Counted from the stretch's first letter, positions 1 through 9,200 are shown. The stretch: DNA of 64,000 bases from Desulfobacula sp. (GCF_030145145.1 NZ_JAQYWD010000006.1:1-64000), one strand, 5' to 3'. Translations and numbers: made by a program. The notes: a model not told the origin generated them from the sequence alone.

Positions 1-572
1 TTTTCTTTGGCCTTGATAATCCGGCTGGCAATCATGGGATGGCAGGCGGTGGTATTGGATCCGATAACAAAAATGACGTTGGAGTCTCGTTCAAATTCTG
101 CAATGGAATTTGTCATGGCTCCACTTCCAAAAGCAGCGGCAAGACCTGCCACTGTGGAAGAGTGTCACAATCGAGCGCAATGATCGACATTGTTGGTACC
201 AATGACGGCCCGGGTAAATTTCTGGGCAAGGTAGTTTTCCTCATTGGTGATTTTAGCAGAGACCAGGACCCCGATGGCGTCCGGGCCGAATTGGTCTTTG
301 ATCTGGTTGAATTTAACGGCGGCATGGCCAATGGCCTCATCCCAGGTCGCTTTTTGAAACCGGCCGTCCTCTTTTATTAAAGGCGTTTTCAATCGCATAT
401 AACTGTTAATATATTCATGAAGATTCCATCCTTTTATGCACAGTTTCCCGTGGTTGACAGGGTGGGATTTCATGGGAAGGGTGGCGTTTATTTTTCCATC
501 AATCACTTCAAACAGAACGCCGCAGCCGGTTCCGCAATAAGAGCAGACTGCCGGTACAAATTTACAGTCCAT
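1..572 (-). CDS. fdhA: Formate dehydrogenase alpha subunit, selenocysteine-containing, N-terminal part
   Basis: Catalytic Mo/W-bis-MGD subunit that oxidises formate to CO2 or reduces CO2; cut by the window edge after about 190 residues. The N-terminus has the [4Fe-4S] motif CSYCGTGC with a fourth Cys in GKLCIKGWN, as in bacterial formate dehydrogenases. The frame reads NNVDHCARL, then an in-frame TGA at 165..167 (residue 136), then [20 protein letters not shown]. This is exactly where E. coli FdhF has its selenocysteine. Reading on to base 1 stays open and matches the family (SNTTACHP). A SECIS-like hairpin follows the UGA. The start codon overlaps the end of the ferredoxin-subunit gene by 11 nt, so the two are translationally coupled, and the gene is last visible in the hdrA-mvhD-fdh operon. 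The context points to an Hdr-linked cytoplasmic enzyme rather than a periplasmic one, and no Tat signal is seen. Confidence 0.93.
124..160 (-). promoter_or_regulatory. SECIS-like hairpin of fdhA
   Basis: It starts a few bases after the UGA (165..167) on the minus strand. A 6-bp outer stem (155..160 with 124..129) encloses a perfect 7-bp inner stem, with one G-U pair (147..153 with 135..141), and a 5-nt apical loop GGTCT (142..146). The E. coli fdhF SECIS also has a GGUCU apical loop, as I recall it. The inner stem begins 11 nt after the UGA, the usual bacterial geometry for SelB recruitment. Confidence 0.85.
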
Positions 573-1404
573 ATTCTTTTTCTCCTTCTAGTTGAGCATC
601 CATGGGTTTGGGCTCCAGCACTGTTTTTTCTCCGATGATGGTAAACGGGGATTGATCCGTGCCATTCCCGGGTCGGTAATCAAAAATATCCGATACAATG
701 GCATTGACTTGCCTGTACAGGAGGCGCAACGGAATGTCCATGGGACAGGCATCCTCGCATAATCCGCAGTCAATGCATCTTCCTGCCATGTGGGTCGCCC
801 GGATCAGATGAAAAATCGGGACATCCACCGGAAGGGTGCCCGGTTCCACAAGGCTGGCATGTTCAAGGCTGCATTCATCACAGAAACATACCGGGCAGAT
901 ATTTCTGCACCCATAGCATTTGATGCATTTATTGAACTCATACATCCACCGGGAAAACCGGTTTTTATTGTTGAAGTCATCTAAAAAAGTGTCCGGATCT
1001 GCATTAAAATCAATGCCGTGGGTTTTTTTATACGCCCCGGTCTGTTTGGGTTCAAGGTATGAACAGTCACTGTGGGGCTTGAGGGGGGACGGGCAGCAAC
1101 TGATATTGATGGTTTCAATATTTTCAGGGTTCAATTGTTTCCAGGTGTAAAGAAGGTTTAATGTCCGTAGATTACATTCCCTTGCGATCATACCGATGCG
1201 AATATCCGGGTGTTTTTCAGTTAAATGTGTGGCTATTTTTTCAAGTGAGTACCGGCCTTCACTGACCTGAAGCGCTTTGAGTTCCTCCATCCTGTCCCGG
1301 GTAAACCCGTGGGGGAGCAGGTGCCCGTCCAATGCCTTATATCCTAAAAAAATATCAATCTTGTCCTGTATGAACAATTGTTCAACTTGATCGATGAGGT
1401 TCAT
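562..1404 (-). CDS. Iron-sulfur (4Fe-4S dicluster) subunit of the Hdr-linked formate dehydrogenase
   Basis: A 280-residue protein whose C-terminal half carries two ferredoxin motifs: CIKCYGCRNICP followed by CFCDEC near residue 165, and CIDCGLCEDACP near residue 210. This is the pattern of FrhB/FdhB- and HdrC-like electron-transfer subunits. The N-terminal 120 residues have scattered cysteines (an ISCCPSP motif) but no Rossmann fold that I recognise. It lies 4 nt after mvhD and overlaps the fdhA start by 11 nt, so it probably carries electrons between FdhA and the MvhD/HdrA module. There is no signal peptide or membrane segment, which suggests the cytoplasm. The family (a short FdhB-type ferredoxin subunit) is fairly sure, but the exact orthologous name is not. 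Confidence 0.8.
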   Translation of the reverse strand: MNLIDQVEQLFIQDKIDIFLGYKALDGHLLPHGFTRDRMEELKALQVSEGRYSLEKIATHLTEKHPDIRIGMIARECNLRTLNLLYTWKQLNPENIETINISCCPSPLKPHSDCSYLEPKQTGAYKKTHGIDFNADPDTFLDDFNNKNRFSRWMYEFNKCIKCYGCRNICPVCFCDECSLEHASLVEPGTLPVDVPIFHLIRATHMAGRCIDCGLCEDACPMDIPLRLLYRQVNAIVSDIFDYRPGNGTDQSPFTIIGEKTVLEPKPMDAQLEGEKEYGL

Positions 1405-1408
1405 TTTT

Positions 1409-1849
1409 TTATATTGCTCCTTTAACAGCTGCGTCGATTTTTTTTAAGGGATTGGGTCCCATCTGCCGTATTTTTTCTGTAAAATCAGTAACAACCTGTA
1501 CATATTTCTGGGCCTCGGCAGAAGAAATCCATTCAAGATGGAGTCGTCCTTCAAGCCCGAAAAAGGTTAAAAGTTCCTGCATAAACCGTATTCGTTTGAT
1601 GGTCATATGATTACCATACAGGTAATGACAGTCGCCGATATGTCAGCCGCCCACCAGGACACCGTCCGCATGGCTCTGCAATGCTCTTAAGATATGGTGG
1701 GGGGATATGGATGCTGAACACATGACCCTCACCGGTATGATATTGGGGGGGTACTGAAGCCGTGAGACACCGGCCAGGTCGGCAGCACCATAGGTACACC
1801 AGTTGCACATAAAAGCAATAATCTTGGGTTCAAATATATCTGTTTTCAA
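1409..1849 (-). CDS. mvhD: MvhD/VhuD-type hydrogenase iron-sulfur subunit, selenocysteine-containing
   Basis: A small [2Fe-2S] protein that, in methanogens, links hydrogenase or formate dehydrogenase to HdrA. A TTG start gives MKTDIFEPKIIAF, then the family motif CNWCTYGAADLAG and SRLQYPP. The frame then reads DGVLVGG, TGA (1643..1645, residue 69), HIGDCHYLYGN, and continues to a normal C-terminus (KIRQMGPNPLKK). Family members have Cys in GGCHxGDCHY, and VhuD of methanogens carries selenocysteine, so I read the UGA as Sec. That gives 146 residues, the usual MvhD length, where a conventional reading yields two half proteins. It sits 22 nt after hdrA and 4 nt before the ferredoxin subunit. Confidence 0.9.
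1610..1626 (-). promoter_or_regulatory. SECIS-like hairpin of mvhD
   Basis: Sixteen nucleotides after the UGA at 1643..1645 on the minus strand. A perfect 6-bp stem (1621..1626 with 1610..1615) closes a 5-nt loop TGTAT that contains a G-U step. The spacing fits bacterial SECIS elements. The stem is shorter than that of fdhA, and outer pairing is weak. Confidence 0.65.
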
Positions 1850-1871
1850 AAGCGGTTTCCTTTTTTATTAT

Positions 1872-4800
1872 TTATGCGGTCATTGCACTTTTAATCTGTG
1901 CATACAATTGTTCATTATTAAATCCGTCAAGTGTCAGGGCTTCAGATGGGCATGTCGCCGCACAGGCACCACATCCCTTGCAAAGCGCGCTATTGATGTC
2001 AACGATGTTTTTTTCATCATTCATTGCAATGGCCCCGTAGGGGCAGACGTTGATACAGGCACCGCAGCCTGAACAAAATCGCGGATTGACGGTGGATACG
2101 ATTCCCCCGACACTGATGCTGTCCTGGGCAAGGGTGGTGATGGCCCTGGATGCCGCCGCTTTTGCCTGGGCAATACTTTCATCAATGGGTTTTGGATAAT
2201 GGGCCATACCACACAGGAAAACGCCGTCAGTGGCAAAATCAACCGGCCGCAATTTCTGGTGGGCTTCCAAGAGCCAGCCGTCGCTGTCGCTGACCACTTT
2301 AAATGCCCGGGAGAGGTCTAAATTATCCCGGGCTTCGATCCTTGAGGCAAGACAGAGGATGTCCGCATCAACCGACACCCTTCTGTTTAAAATAGGGTCG
2401 TCAAATTCAATGGTGACACACCCGTCGTTCGGGCTGACAACCGGTTTGTTGTCCAGATCATACCTGAAAAATAAAATGCCAAGATCCCTTGCCTGTTTAT
2501 AAATCAGTTCCCGTTTCCCATAGGTCCGGATATCCCTGTATATGATATAAATATTGGCGTCAGGGTTTAAGCGTTTAATCTCAATGGCGCTTTGTATGGA
2601 GTGGGTGCAGCAGACCTTTGAACAATACGGGTGGGTTTTGTCCCTTGATCCGACACATTGAATAAACACAATATTGTCTGCTGTTTTGATGCGGTTCTCA
2701 TCCGTTTTAAACACCGTGTCCAGATCCAGATGGGTCAGGACAGCATCATGGGTGCCATAGAGGTATTCCTCCGGTTTTGATTCCCGGGCACCAACGGCAA
2801 GTATGGCCACCCCGTGGGAAATCTGTTGTTCAACGCCTTCTGCAACAATGGTGGTGTCAAAATTGCCCACAAACCCATCCACCTGCTTGACTGTGGCGCC
2901 CGCGAACAGACGGATCCGTTCATTTTTTTCAACCGTGTGGATGAGCTGTTTGACATAGGCGCCGATATCTTCATTCAGATAGGTTTTGTTCAACTGCCTG
3001 GCATTTCCGCCTAAATTTTGATTTTTTTCCACAAGTGTGACAGGAAAGCCCTGACGGGCAAGGGTGAGCGCGGCCGTCATCCCGGCAACCCCCCCGCCCA
3101 CGACAAGGGCGGACTGGGTGACAGGCAGCCTGCTTTCAAACAAGGGGGTTAACAGAACACTTTTGGCCACGGCCATTCTTACCAGTTTTTTGGCTTTTTC
3201 GGTGGCCTGTTCCGGTGTCCGGGCGTGGACCCATGAATCATGGTTTCGGATATTTGCCATTTCAAACACATGTTTGTTCAGACCGGCACTCACCAGGGTT
3301 TCCCGGAACAGGGTTTCATGGGTTTTCGGTGAGCATGCCGCCACCACAACCTTGTTTAATCCCTGTTCCTTGATCACCCGGGCCATTTTGTCCTGGGTAT
3401 CCTGGGAACAGGTGAAAAGATTCTCTTCAACATAGGTGACACCGGGAAGGGTTCTGGCATATTCAACCACCTCGGGGACATTGATCACCCCGCCGATATT
3501 GGTGCCGCAATTGCAGACAAACACACCGATTTTAGAAAATTCCCGGGAGGTATCGCGTTCTTGGGGAACACGGATACTTTTGGTTTTCGTATGACGGGCA
3601 GGCGCGATGTTTTCCGTGGCCGCCGCAGCAGCAGAGCTGGCTTCCATCACGGACTGGGGAATGTCTTTGGGGCCGGTTAAAACCCCGCAGGCATACACGC
3701 CCGGCACAGATGTTGAAACCGGGTTGAAGCTGCCGGTTTGAATGAAATTAAATTGATCTAATTCTATCCCCATGGTGTTTGACAATTCAACGGCGGATTT
3801 CCCGATTTCAAGACCGGTGGACAGCACCACCAGATCAAAAATTTCCGTTTGAATATGGCCTGAATCGTCTATGTATTTCATTTCAATGCCGGTTTTGTCC
3901 ATCAGGGGAACCACCGAGTGGACCCTGGATCGTATAAACCGCACCCCGTTTTCCCTGGCGGTGTCAACATACCGGTCAAAATCTTTGCCCTGGGTTCTCA
4001 TGTCCATATAGAAAATGGCACATTCCAGGGGATCCTGGCTGTGATCTTTGGCCATGACGGCCTGTTTTACCGCGTACATGCAGCAGACAGACGAGCAATA
4101 CCCGTTGCTGCATCTGTTTTCATCCCGGGAACCAACACATTGCAGCCAGGCAATTCGGTCGGGATGGCGGGGGTGCTTTTTTTCCGACGGCAGGCACAGG
4201 TGACCGCCAAACGGGCCTGTGGCGGAAAGCATACGTTCGAATCCCATTGACGTGACAATATCAGGGTGTCGGGCAAACCCGAGATTATCCAGTTTTGAAG
4301 GATCAAAAGAGGTGAACCCGGTGGAAAGGATAATGGACCCCACATGGAGGGACCGCTCTTTTTGGGTGTCCTTGAAATTGATGGCACCGGACGGGCAGAC
4401 GTTTTCACAAATACCGCATCTGTCCTTGTTCAAATAAATACACTGGGTGTCATCAATGGCATATTTCAAGGGAACGGCCTGGGAATAGGGGACATAAATC
4501 GCTTTTCTTTTCCCCAGCCCTTCATTATAGGCATCATCCACTCGTTTGGGACATTTTTCCGCACAAATGCCACAGGCGATGCATTTATTGGTATCCACGT
4601 ATCGGGGATGCTGAACGAGGGAAACCTTGAAATTCCCTTCAGACCCGGACAACCCGGAAACTTCAGTCAGTGTTAACAGTTCAATGTTGGAGTGCCGGCC
4701 GACCTCGACCAGTTTTGGGGAGATAATTCACATGGCACAGTCATTGGTTGGAAATGTTTTATCCAGCTGGGCCATTCGCCCGCCAATGGCAGGAGATCGT

Positions 4801-4925
4801 TCAACCAGGTAAACATAAAAGCCTGAGTTGGCAAGGTCCAAAGCGGCCTGCATACCAGAAATACCCCCGCCGACAACCATGACTGATCCTTGAAGCGGTT
4901 CTGGATTTATCGTTTGTATGTTCAT
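1872..4925 (-). CDS. hdrA: HdrA-like flavoprotein, long two-FAD-domain form, selenocysteine-containing
   Basis: Flavin iron-sulfur protein of the heterodisulfide-reductase type, the candidate electron-bifurcating subunit. At 1017 residues it is larger than methanogen HdrA (about 650). Order: FAD motif VGGGISG (near 18), [20 protein letters not shown], then an in-frame TGA at 4728..4730 (residue 66), then [12 protein letters not shown]. Other HdrA proteins have Cys, or Sec, in that NDCAM(C/U) position. Then come ferredoxin motifs [12 protein letters not shown] (115-126) and CGICENVCP (170-178), a Cys-rich segment, [12 protein letters not shown] (near 467), and a second FAD motif [12 protein letters not shown] (near 606). 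The C-terminal ferredoxins are [12 protein letters not shown] (near 952) and [12 protein letters not shown] (near 985). This looks like a partial HdrA fused to a complete one. No hdrB or hdrC lies nearby. First gene of the structural operon. Confidence 0.92.
4695..4712 (-). promoter_or_regulatory. SECIS-like hairpin of hdrA
   Basis: Fifteen nucleotides after the UGA at 4728..4730 on the minus strand. A 6-bp stem (4707..4712 with 4695..4700, including two G-U pairs) closes a 6-nt loop GAGGTC. The GGTC core of the loop is shared with the fdhA element at 142..146. Confidence 0.7.
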
Positions 4926-4928
4926 TTT

Positions 4929-5321
4929 TTATGACTCCGTGATGTTATATGTGATCGATTGTTTTTTAAAGGCATTTTGAACGGCAATAATAATATCGTC
5001 GTCATCAAATGGTTTTGATATATAGTCATTGGCGCCAAGTTTCATGGCGGTGACAGCATTTTTAACTGTTGAATATCCTGTTATAACAATAACATAAAGT
5101 TCCGGCTTGGCGTCTTTAATGGTTGCCAGAATTTCCATTCCATTCATGTCTTTCAATTTCATGTCCAGCAGAAGGACATCATAGGGGGTGTTTAAAATGG
5201 ATTTGAGCCCTTCTGCACCGGATAAGAAATGGTCACACTGGTATCCCATTTCACTTAAAATCATTTTACAGCCCTGGCATATTACATTTTCATCATCAAT
5301 AATCAGTACCCTTTGTTGCAT
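4929..5321 (-). CDS. Single-domain response regulator (CheY-like receiver)
   Basis: A 130-residue protein that is only a receiver domain. It has acidic residues LIIDDE at the N-terminus, the phospho-acceptor Asp in VLLLDMKL near residue 53, the switch Thr in VIVITGYS and the conserved Lys in YISKPFD. No output domain is present. The gene ends 3 nt before hdrA and begins 6 nt after the kinase gene, so it is co-transcribed with both. The likely partner is the kinase encoded immediately upstream. Whether it transfers phosphate onward, for example to the NtrC-type protein upstream, cannot be read from sequence. Confidence 0.93.
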   Translation of the reverse strand: MQQRVLIIDDENVICQGCKMILSEMGYQCDHFLSGAEGLKSILNTPYDVLLLDMKLKDMNGMEILATIKDAKPELYVIVITGYSTVKNAVTAMKLGANDYISKPFDDDDIIIAVQNAFKKQSITYNITES

Positions 5322-5327
5322 CTTTCA

Positions 5328-6572
5328 TCAGCCTTTCGTGTTGTCTTCATTTGTATCGTCCATGATGGGTAACTCGATTCTAATCAATGTTCCAATGCCG
5401 GGTTCGCTCAGTACATTTACCGTACCCTGGTGATTCCTGATAATGCCATAACTGACGGACAGGCCAAGCCCGGTGCCATCGGATTTGGTGGTATAGAACG
5501 GCTCAAATATTTTTTGTAGTTTGTCCTGGGGAATACCGTATCCGTTATCCTGGATTTCTATGAGAACAGTATTATTTTCCGTGTCCATTCTGGACCGGAT
5601 GCCGATGGTTCCTTTTCCATCGATGGCATGGACAGCATTCAGCAGCAGGTTGATCAACACCTGTTCAATCTGGTTGGGATCCAGTTGGAAATTGACAATG
5701 GCCGGATCAAGATTTTTGATGATCTGAATGCGTTTGATGAGAAATTCATTATCCATCAGTGCAAGCGATTTTTCAATGACCGTGTTGAGGTTTGCATCCA
5801 CCTTTTCAGGCTTTTTTTCCCGGGAAAAATCCAGCAGTCCCTGGATGGTCACCTTACACCGTTGGGTTTCCTGCATGATAATTTCAAGCCCTTCTTTAAA
5901 TGGCCCGTCCGGCGATGCTTTTTTAAACAGATTTGAACTGTAAAGCAGTATTCCGGTAAGGGGATTGTTAATTTCATGGGCAATCCCGGCAGCCATTCTT
6001 CCCAGGGAAGACAGCCGGTCAATTTTGGTGGCAAGCTTATTGTACTGCAGGATATGGAATTTTATTTTGCTGTCATGGTTGATGGCGCAGGCACATTGTT
6101 CCGTCACCGCATTCATGAAATCCAGTTCATCATCGGAAAACACTTTTTTTTCCTCAAAATATGTCCTGAGAAATCCAAACAGTAAATTATCAAACATCAA
6201 TGGTACGTCCAGCATCATCCGGATGCCGATATCCCAGGCTTCTTTGGGATATTTAACCCGGGGGGCATTTGAAATGTCCGTGATAATATGCGGGGTGTAT
6301 TCTTTGTTGGGCCACGAGAAGAATCGTTTTCCCGCCAAAGGTTCCAGTGCCAGATATTTTTCATCAATTCCATAGGACGCACGGATCGTGAAAGAAGCCG
6401 TCTCTTTATTAAAAATACACAATGCAGCGCCCTTGCCGTTGAGGCCCTGGGTGGTATTTGAAACCATGAGTTTCAGGACTTCATTCAGGTCTGTTCCGGT
6501 TTTGGAATGAACCACTTTACTTACGTCCCTGATGGCTCGATAAAAAATTTTAAATTGTTTTAATTCAGTCAT
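5328..6572 (-). CDS. GAF-domain sensor histidine kinase
   Basis: A 414-residue kinase without membrane segments, hence cytoplasmic. An N-terminal GAF-like sensor domain covers roughly residues 20-175 (KGAALCIFNK, FTIRASYGI). A dimerisation domain follows with the phospho-acceptor His in MAAGIAHEINNPLTG near residue 200. The ATPase domain shows an N box (INLLLNAVHAIDG), a G1 box (DNGYGIP) and a G2 box (GTGLGLSVSYGI). The AHEINNP style is typical of NtrB-like kinases. It is encoded 6 nt before the receiver protein and directly upstream of the hdrA operon, so it may sense the redox or formate state; the ligand is unknown. Confidence 0.93.
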   Translation of the reverse strand: MTELKQFKIFYRAIRDVSKVVHSKTGTDLNEVLKLMVSNTTQGLNGKGAALCIFNKETASFTIRASYGIDEKYLALEPLAGKRFFSWPNKEYTPHIITDISNAPRVKYPKEAWDIGIRMMLDVPLMFDNLLFGFLRTYFEEKKVFSDDELDFMNAVTEQCACAINHDSKIKFHILQYNKLATKIDRLSSLGRMAAGIAHEINNPLTGILLYSSNLFKKASPDGPFKEGLEIIMQETQRCKVTIQGLLDFSREKKPEKVDANLNTVIEKSLALMDNEFLIKRIQIIKNLDPAIVNFQLDPNQIEQVLINLLLNAVHAIDGKGTIGIRSRMDTENNTVLIEIQDNGYGIPQDKLQKIFEPFYTTKSDGTGLGLSVSYGIIRNHQGTVNVLSEPGIGTLIRIELPIMDDTNEDNTKG

Positions 6573-6641
6573 GGTATTGGTGTCTGCTTTTTGTTAAAAA
6601 TTAACAGGTAAAAACATCCTGTGATTGCCTGATTTTTCATC

Positions 6642-7331
6642 TTACCACGCTTCCCTTTCAAGGCGTTTGTAAACAAACATGAGTTGCTTCTGTGTGAGTT
6701 CACCGATGTTTTCATTGATCCATTTCAGGTCGCCGGATGCAACGGCGCCCTTTGCCTCGACGGACAAGGTGTATTGATCCAGGGCCAAACTGCCTTTTTC
6801 CATGAGATCCGTCCAGAATTGTTCATCTTCACAGGTTCGGTTCAACACATTTAAGACCTCTCTTTTCTGGATGGAAATGACATTGTCCGGATCAATAGAA
6901 GATGCTGTATCCTGGTCAAGGGCTAAGCTGTTTTGATGAAGGGCCTCAGTTATAGACGATTTGATTTGTTCCTCGGTAAACGGTTTGGCAATAAAATCAT
7001 GGGCACCCAGCTTCATTGCATTGACGGCCAGACTGCTGGTGGCATAGCCGGTCATGACAATTACTTCTGTTTCGGGTCTGGTTTCTTTAATCTGTTTGAC
7101 CACCTGCATGCCGTCAATGTCAGGCAGCCGTAAATCCGCCATCAGAAGATCATAGTCATATCGTCCCATGGCCTCCATGGCACCCTGGCCTGTTGCCTCA
7201 AGGTCAACGGTATACCCTTGTTCATCCAGAATCATTTTTAAGCCTTTTGCCACATGTAAATCATCTTCCATGATCAATATATGTGGGGCGACACTGTTCT
7301 GAGCTGTGCTGTGTTCTTTTAAAGCGGCCAT
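6642..7331 (-). CDS. Response regulator with an unrecognised C-terminal domain
   Basis: The receiver domain occupies about residues 15-135: ILIMEDD, phospho-acceptor Asp in LLMADLRLPD, VIVMTGYA and IAKPFTEE. About 100 C-terminal residues follow, without an HTH that I can identify; they are helical in appearance and end in VYKRLEREAW. I chose the ATG at 7331 (MAALKEHS) because GGA lies about 8 nt upstream. An earlier in-frame ATG at 7382 has a possible sigma-54 -12 element overlapping it. It is the first gene of a likely RR-kinase-RR-hdrA transcript, with 69 nt to the kinase. Confidence 0.85.
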   Translation of the reverse strand: MAALKEHSTAQNSVAPHILIMEDDLHVAKGLKMILDEQGYTVDLEATGQGAMEAMGRYDYDLLMADLRLPDIDGMQVVKQIKETRPETEVIVMTGYATSSLAVNAMKLGAHDFIAKPFTEEQIKSSITEALHQNSLALDQDTASSIDPDNVISIQKREVLNVLNRTCEDEQFWTDLMEKGSLALDQYTLSVEAKGAVASGDLKWINENIGELTQKQLMFVYKRLEREAW

Positions 7332-7376
7332 ATCACTATCCTTTTTTTTGGGGTTTTGTTTGGTTGTGAAATACAA

Positions 7377-7394
7377 TAGCATATGGCATACCAG
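7377..7394 (-). promoter_or_regulatory. Weak candidate sigma-54 promoter for the regulator-hdrA operon
   Basis: On the minus strand the sequence reads TGGTATGCCATATGC, with the invariant GG (7391..7392) and GC (7379..7380) exactly 10 nt apart. The flanks deviate from TGGCAC-N5-TTGC at two positions. Transcription would start near 7368, upstream of the ATG at 7331. A sigma-54 activator is encoded just upstream. Confidence 0.35.
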
Positions 7395-7630
7395 GTGGGT
7401 TGTGGGACTTAAAATAATTGATAAAATTAAATTATTTCTATTAAAACAGAGTGTTATGTGTTGATGTGTTTTAAAGAAGCGCGGGTGGATAACGGTGCAG
7501 AGGGACTGTTTCGTATAAAAAATTATATGTGGTTTGCAGGTTTAGCGGCTTTTCCTGGACGAAAAGGTAAGGGAGCGGCTGTATAAAAAAATATATGCCA
7601 TATAAATAAATATATGCAGGCTGCAGGGGC

Positions 7631-9040
7631 TTAGGTTTTTGAATATGTTATATTGTATTTTTTCATTTGGGTTGAAAAATTGGACCGCTGCATTCCCACC
7701 ATTTTTGCCGCCCGGGTAATATTTCCATCGTTTTCCAGGAGGGCCCGTTTTAAAAACGAGGTTTCGGTTTTACTGAAATGCGTTTCAAGAAATTGTTTTT
7801 TTGCGGCCTTGAGTTCATCAAGGGTCCGGGGAACCGGAATCTCATCCGGCGTGCTCTCCGAGCGTATTTCCAGGTGGTCATACAAAAATTTTTGATTCAA
7901 TTGATTGCCATCGGACATGATGATCAATCGTTCCACCACATTTTTTAATTGTCGGACATTGCCGGGCCAGTCATGATTTACAAGGACCTTAAGGGCATCA
8001 TCGGAAAAACCTGATATTTGCTTGCCTGTTTTTCGGCAGAACCGCTTTAAAAAATGATAGGCCAGTTTGGGGATGTCATTTTTTCTGTCCCGCAGCGGGG
8101 GAATGTGTATCGGGAATACATTTAACCGATAAAAGAGGTCTTCCCGGAATTTTTTTTCCGCCACCATCTTTTTTAAGTCCATATTTGTCGCTGTAATGAT
8201 TCGGGCATTTGTTTTTTTGACCTGGTTGGACCCCACGGATTTGTATTCACCGGTTTCCAGGACCCGGAGAAGTTTGCCCTGTATGTCCAGATCCAGGTTG
8301 GTCACCTCGTCTAAAAACAAGGTGCTGTTTGAGGCAATTTCAAAAATTCCCGGCATGGTTCGGTCGGCCCCGGTAAAGGCCCCTTTTTCATGGCCAAAAA
8401 GTTCGCTTTCCATAAGGGAGGCGGAAAATGTATTGCAATCCATGGCGATGATCTGTTTGGCGGATCGGTTGCTGTGGGCATGAATGGCATTTGCAAAGAG
8501 TTCTTTGCCGGTGCCGCTTTCACCTTCCAGCAGCACGGTACTGTCCAGGGGGGCCACCCGTTCGATTTTGTTGAAAATTTTAGCCATCAGCCGATTGTTG
8601 CCAATGATGTTATCAAAGCTGAATTTGTCATAAAGCTGTTTTTTCAACGACAGGTTTTCCTGCACCAGGGCTCGGCTTTCCAGGGCTTTGAGGATGGATT
8701 TTTCAAGTTCTTTTTCATTAAAGGGTTTGGTAATAAAATCAAAGGCCCCGTTTTTCATCGCTTCCACTGCATTTTCCACCGTGCCATGGCCTGTCATAAT
8801 GATGACAGAGACATCCATTTTTTTTTCATTGATTTTTTTTAAAATTTCAATACCGGTTATATCTGGCAGCCGGATATCCAGCAGGATCAGGTCAAATGGG
8901 TCATTAAATATTTTTTCAAGCCCTTTTTGTCCGGAAAGGGCTGTTTCTACATCATATCCATTTTCCGTAAGAATTATTTTGCATCCGCTGCAGATGGACG
9001 GTTCGTCATCAATGATCAATATTTTTTGTGGGTCACTCAT
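7631..9040 (-). CDS. NtrC-family sigma-54-dependent response regulator
   Basis: A 469-residue enhancer-binding protein. The receiver domain (1-120) has LIIDDEPS, phospho-acceptor Asp in LILLDIRLPD, and KPFNEKE. The AAA+ domain (about 135-375) has Walker A GESGTGKE, the sigma-54 contact loop GAFTGA and LFLDEV. The C-terminal Fis-type HTH reads NITRAAKMVGMQRSNFSTQMKKY. I prefer the ATG at 9040 over a TTG at 9052 because GAG lies about 9 nt upstream. The receiver resembles that of the short regulator at 4929-5321 (both have SICSGC/VICQGC followed by KIIL/KMIL), so both may be served by the same kinase. It is separated by 300 nt from the regulator gene downstream and is likely transcribed on its own. 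Confidence 0.95.
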   Translation of the reverse strand: MSDPQKILIIDDEPSICSGCKIILTENGYDVETALSGQKGLEKIFNDPFDLILLDIRLPDITGIEILKKINEKKMDVSVIIMTGHGTVENAVEAMKNGAFDFITKPFNEKELEKSILKALESRALVQENLSLKKQLYDKFSFDNIIGNNRLMAKIFNKIERVAPLDSTVLLEGESGTGKELFANAIHAHSNRSAKQIIAMDCNTFSASLMESELFGHEKGAFTGADRTMPGIFEIASNSTLFLDEVTNLDLDIQGKLLRVLETGEYKSVGSNQVKKTNARIITATNMDLKKMVAEKKFREDLFYRLNVFPIHIPPLRDRKNDIPKLAYHFLKRFCRKTGKQISGFSDDALKVLVNHDWPGNVRQLKNVVERLIIMSDGNQLNQKFLYDHLEIRSESTPDEIPVPRTLDELKAAKKQFLETHFSKTETSFLKRALLENDGNITRAAKMVGMQRSNFSTQMKKYNITYSKT

Positions 9041-9200
9041 TTTGTCACTCAATATGTTTCATCCGGTATCTTTTTACACCGGTTCATGTTTTTAAGCTGG
9101 TAAACCATTTACTACCATTTATTTTTTTATACGCCTTGATAATAACATGCAATGACGTCAGGTCAATAGATGGGCCCAGGCTTTTTTCAAGGAACAGGTG

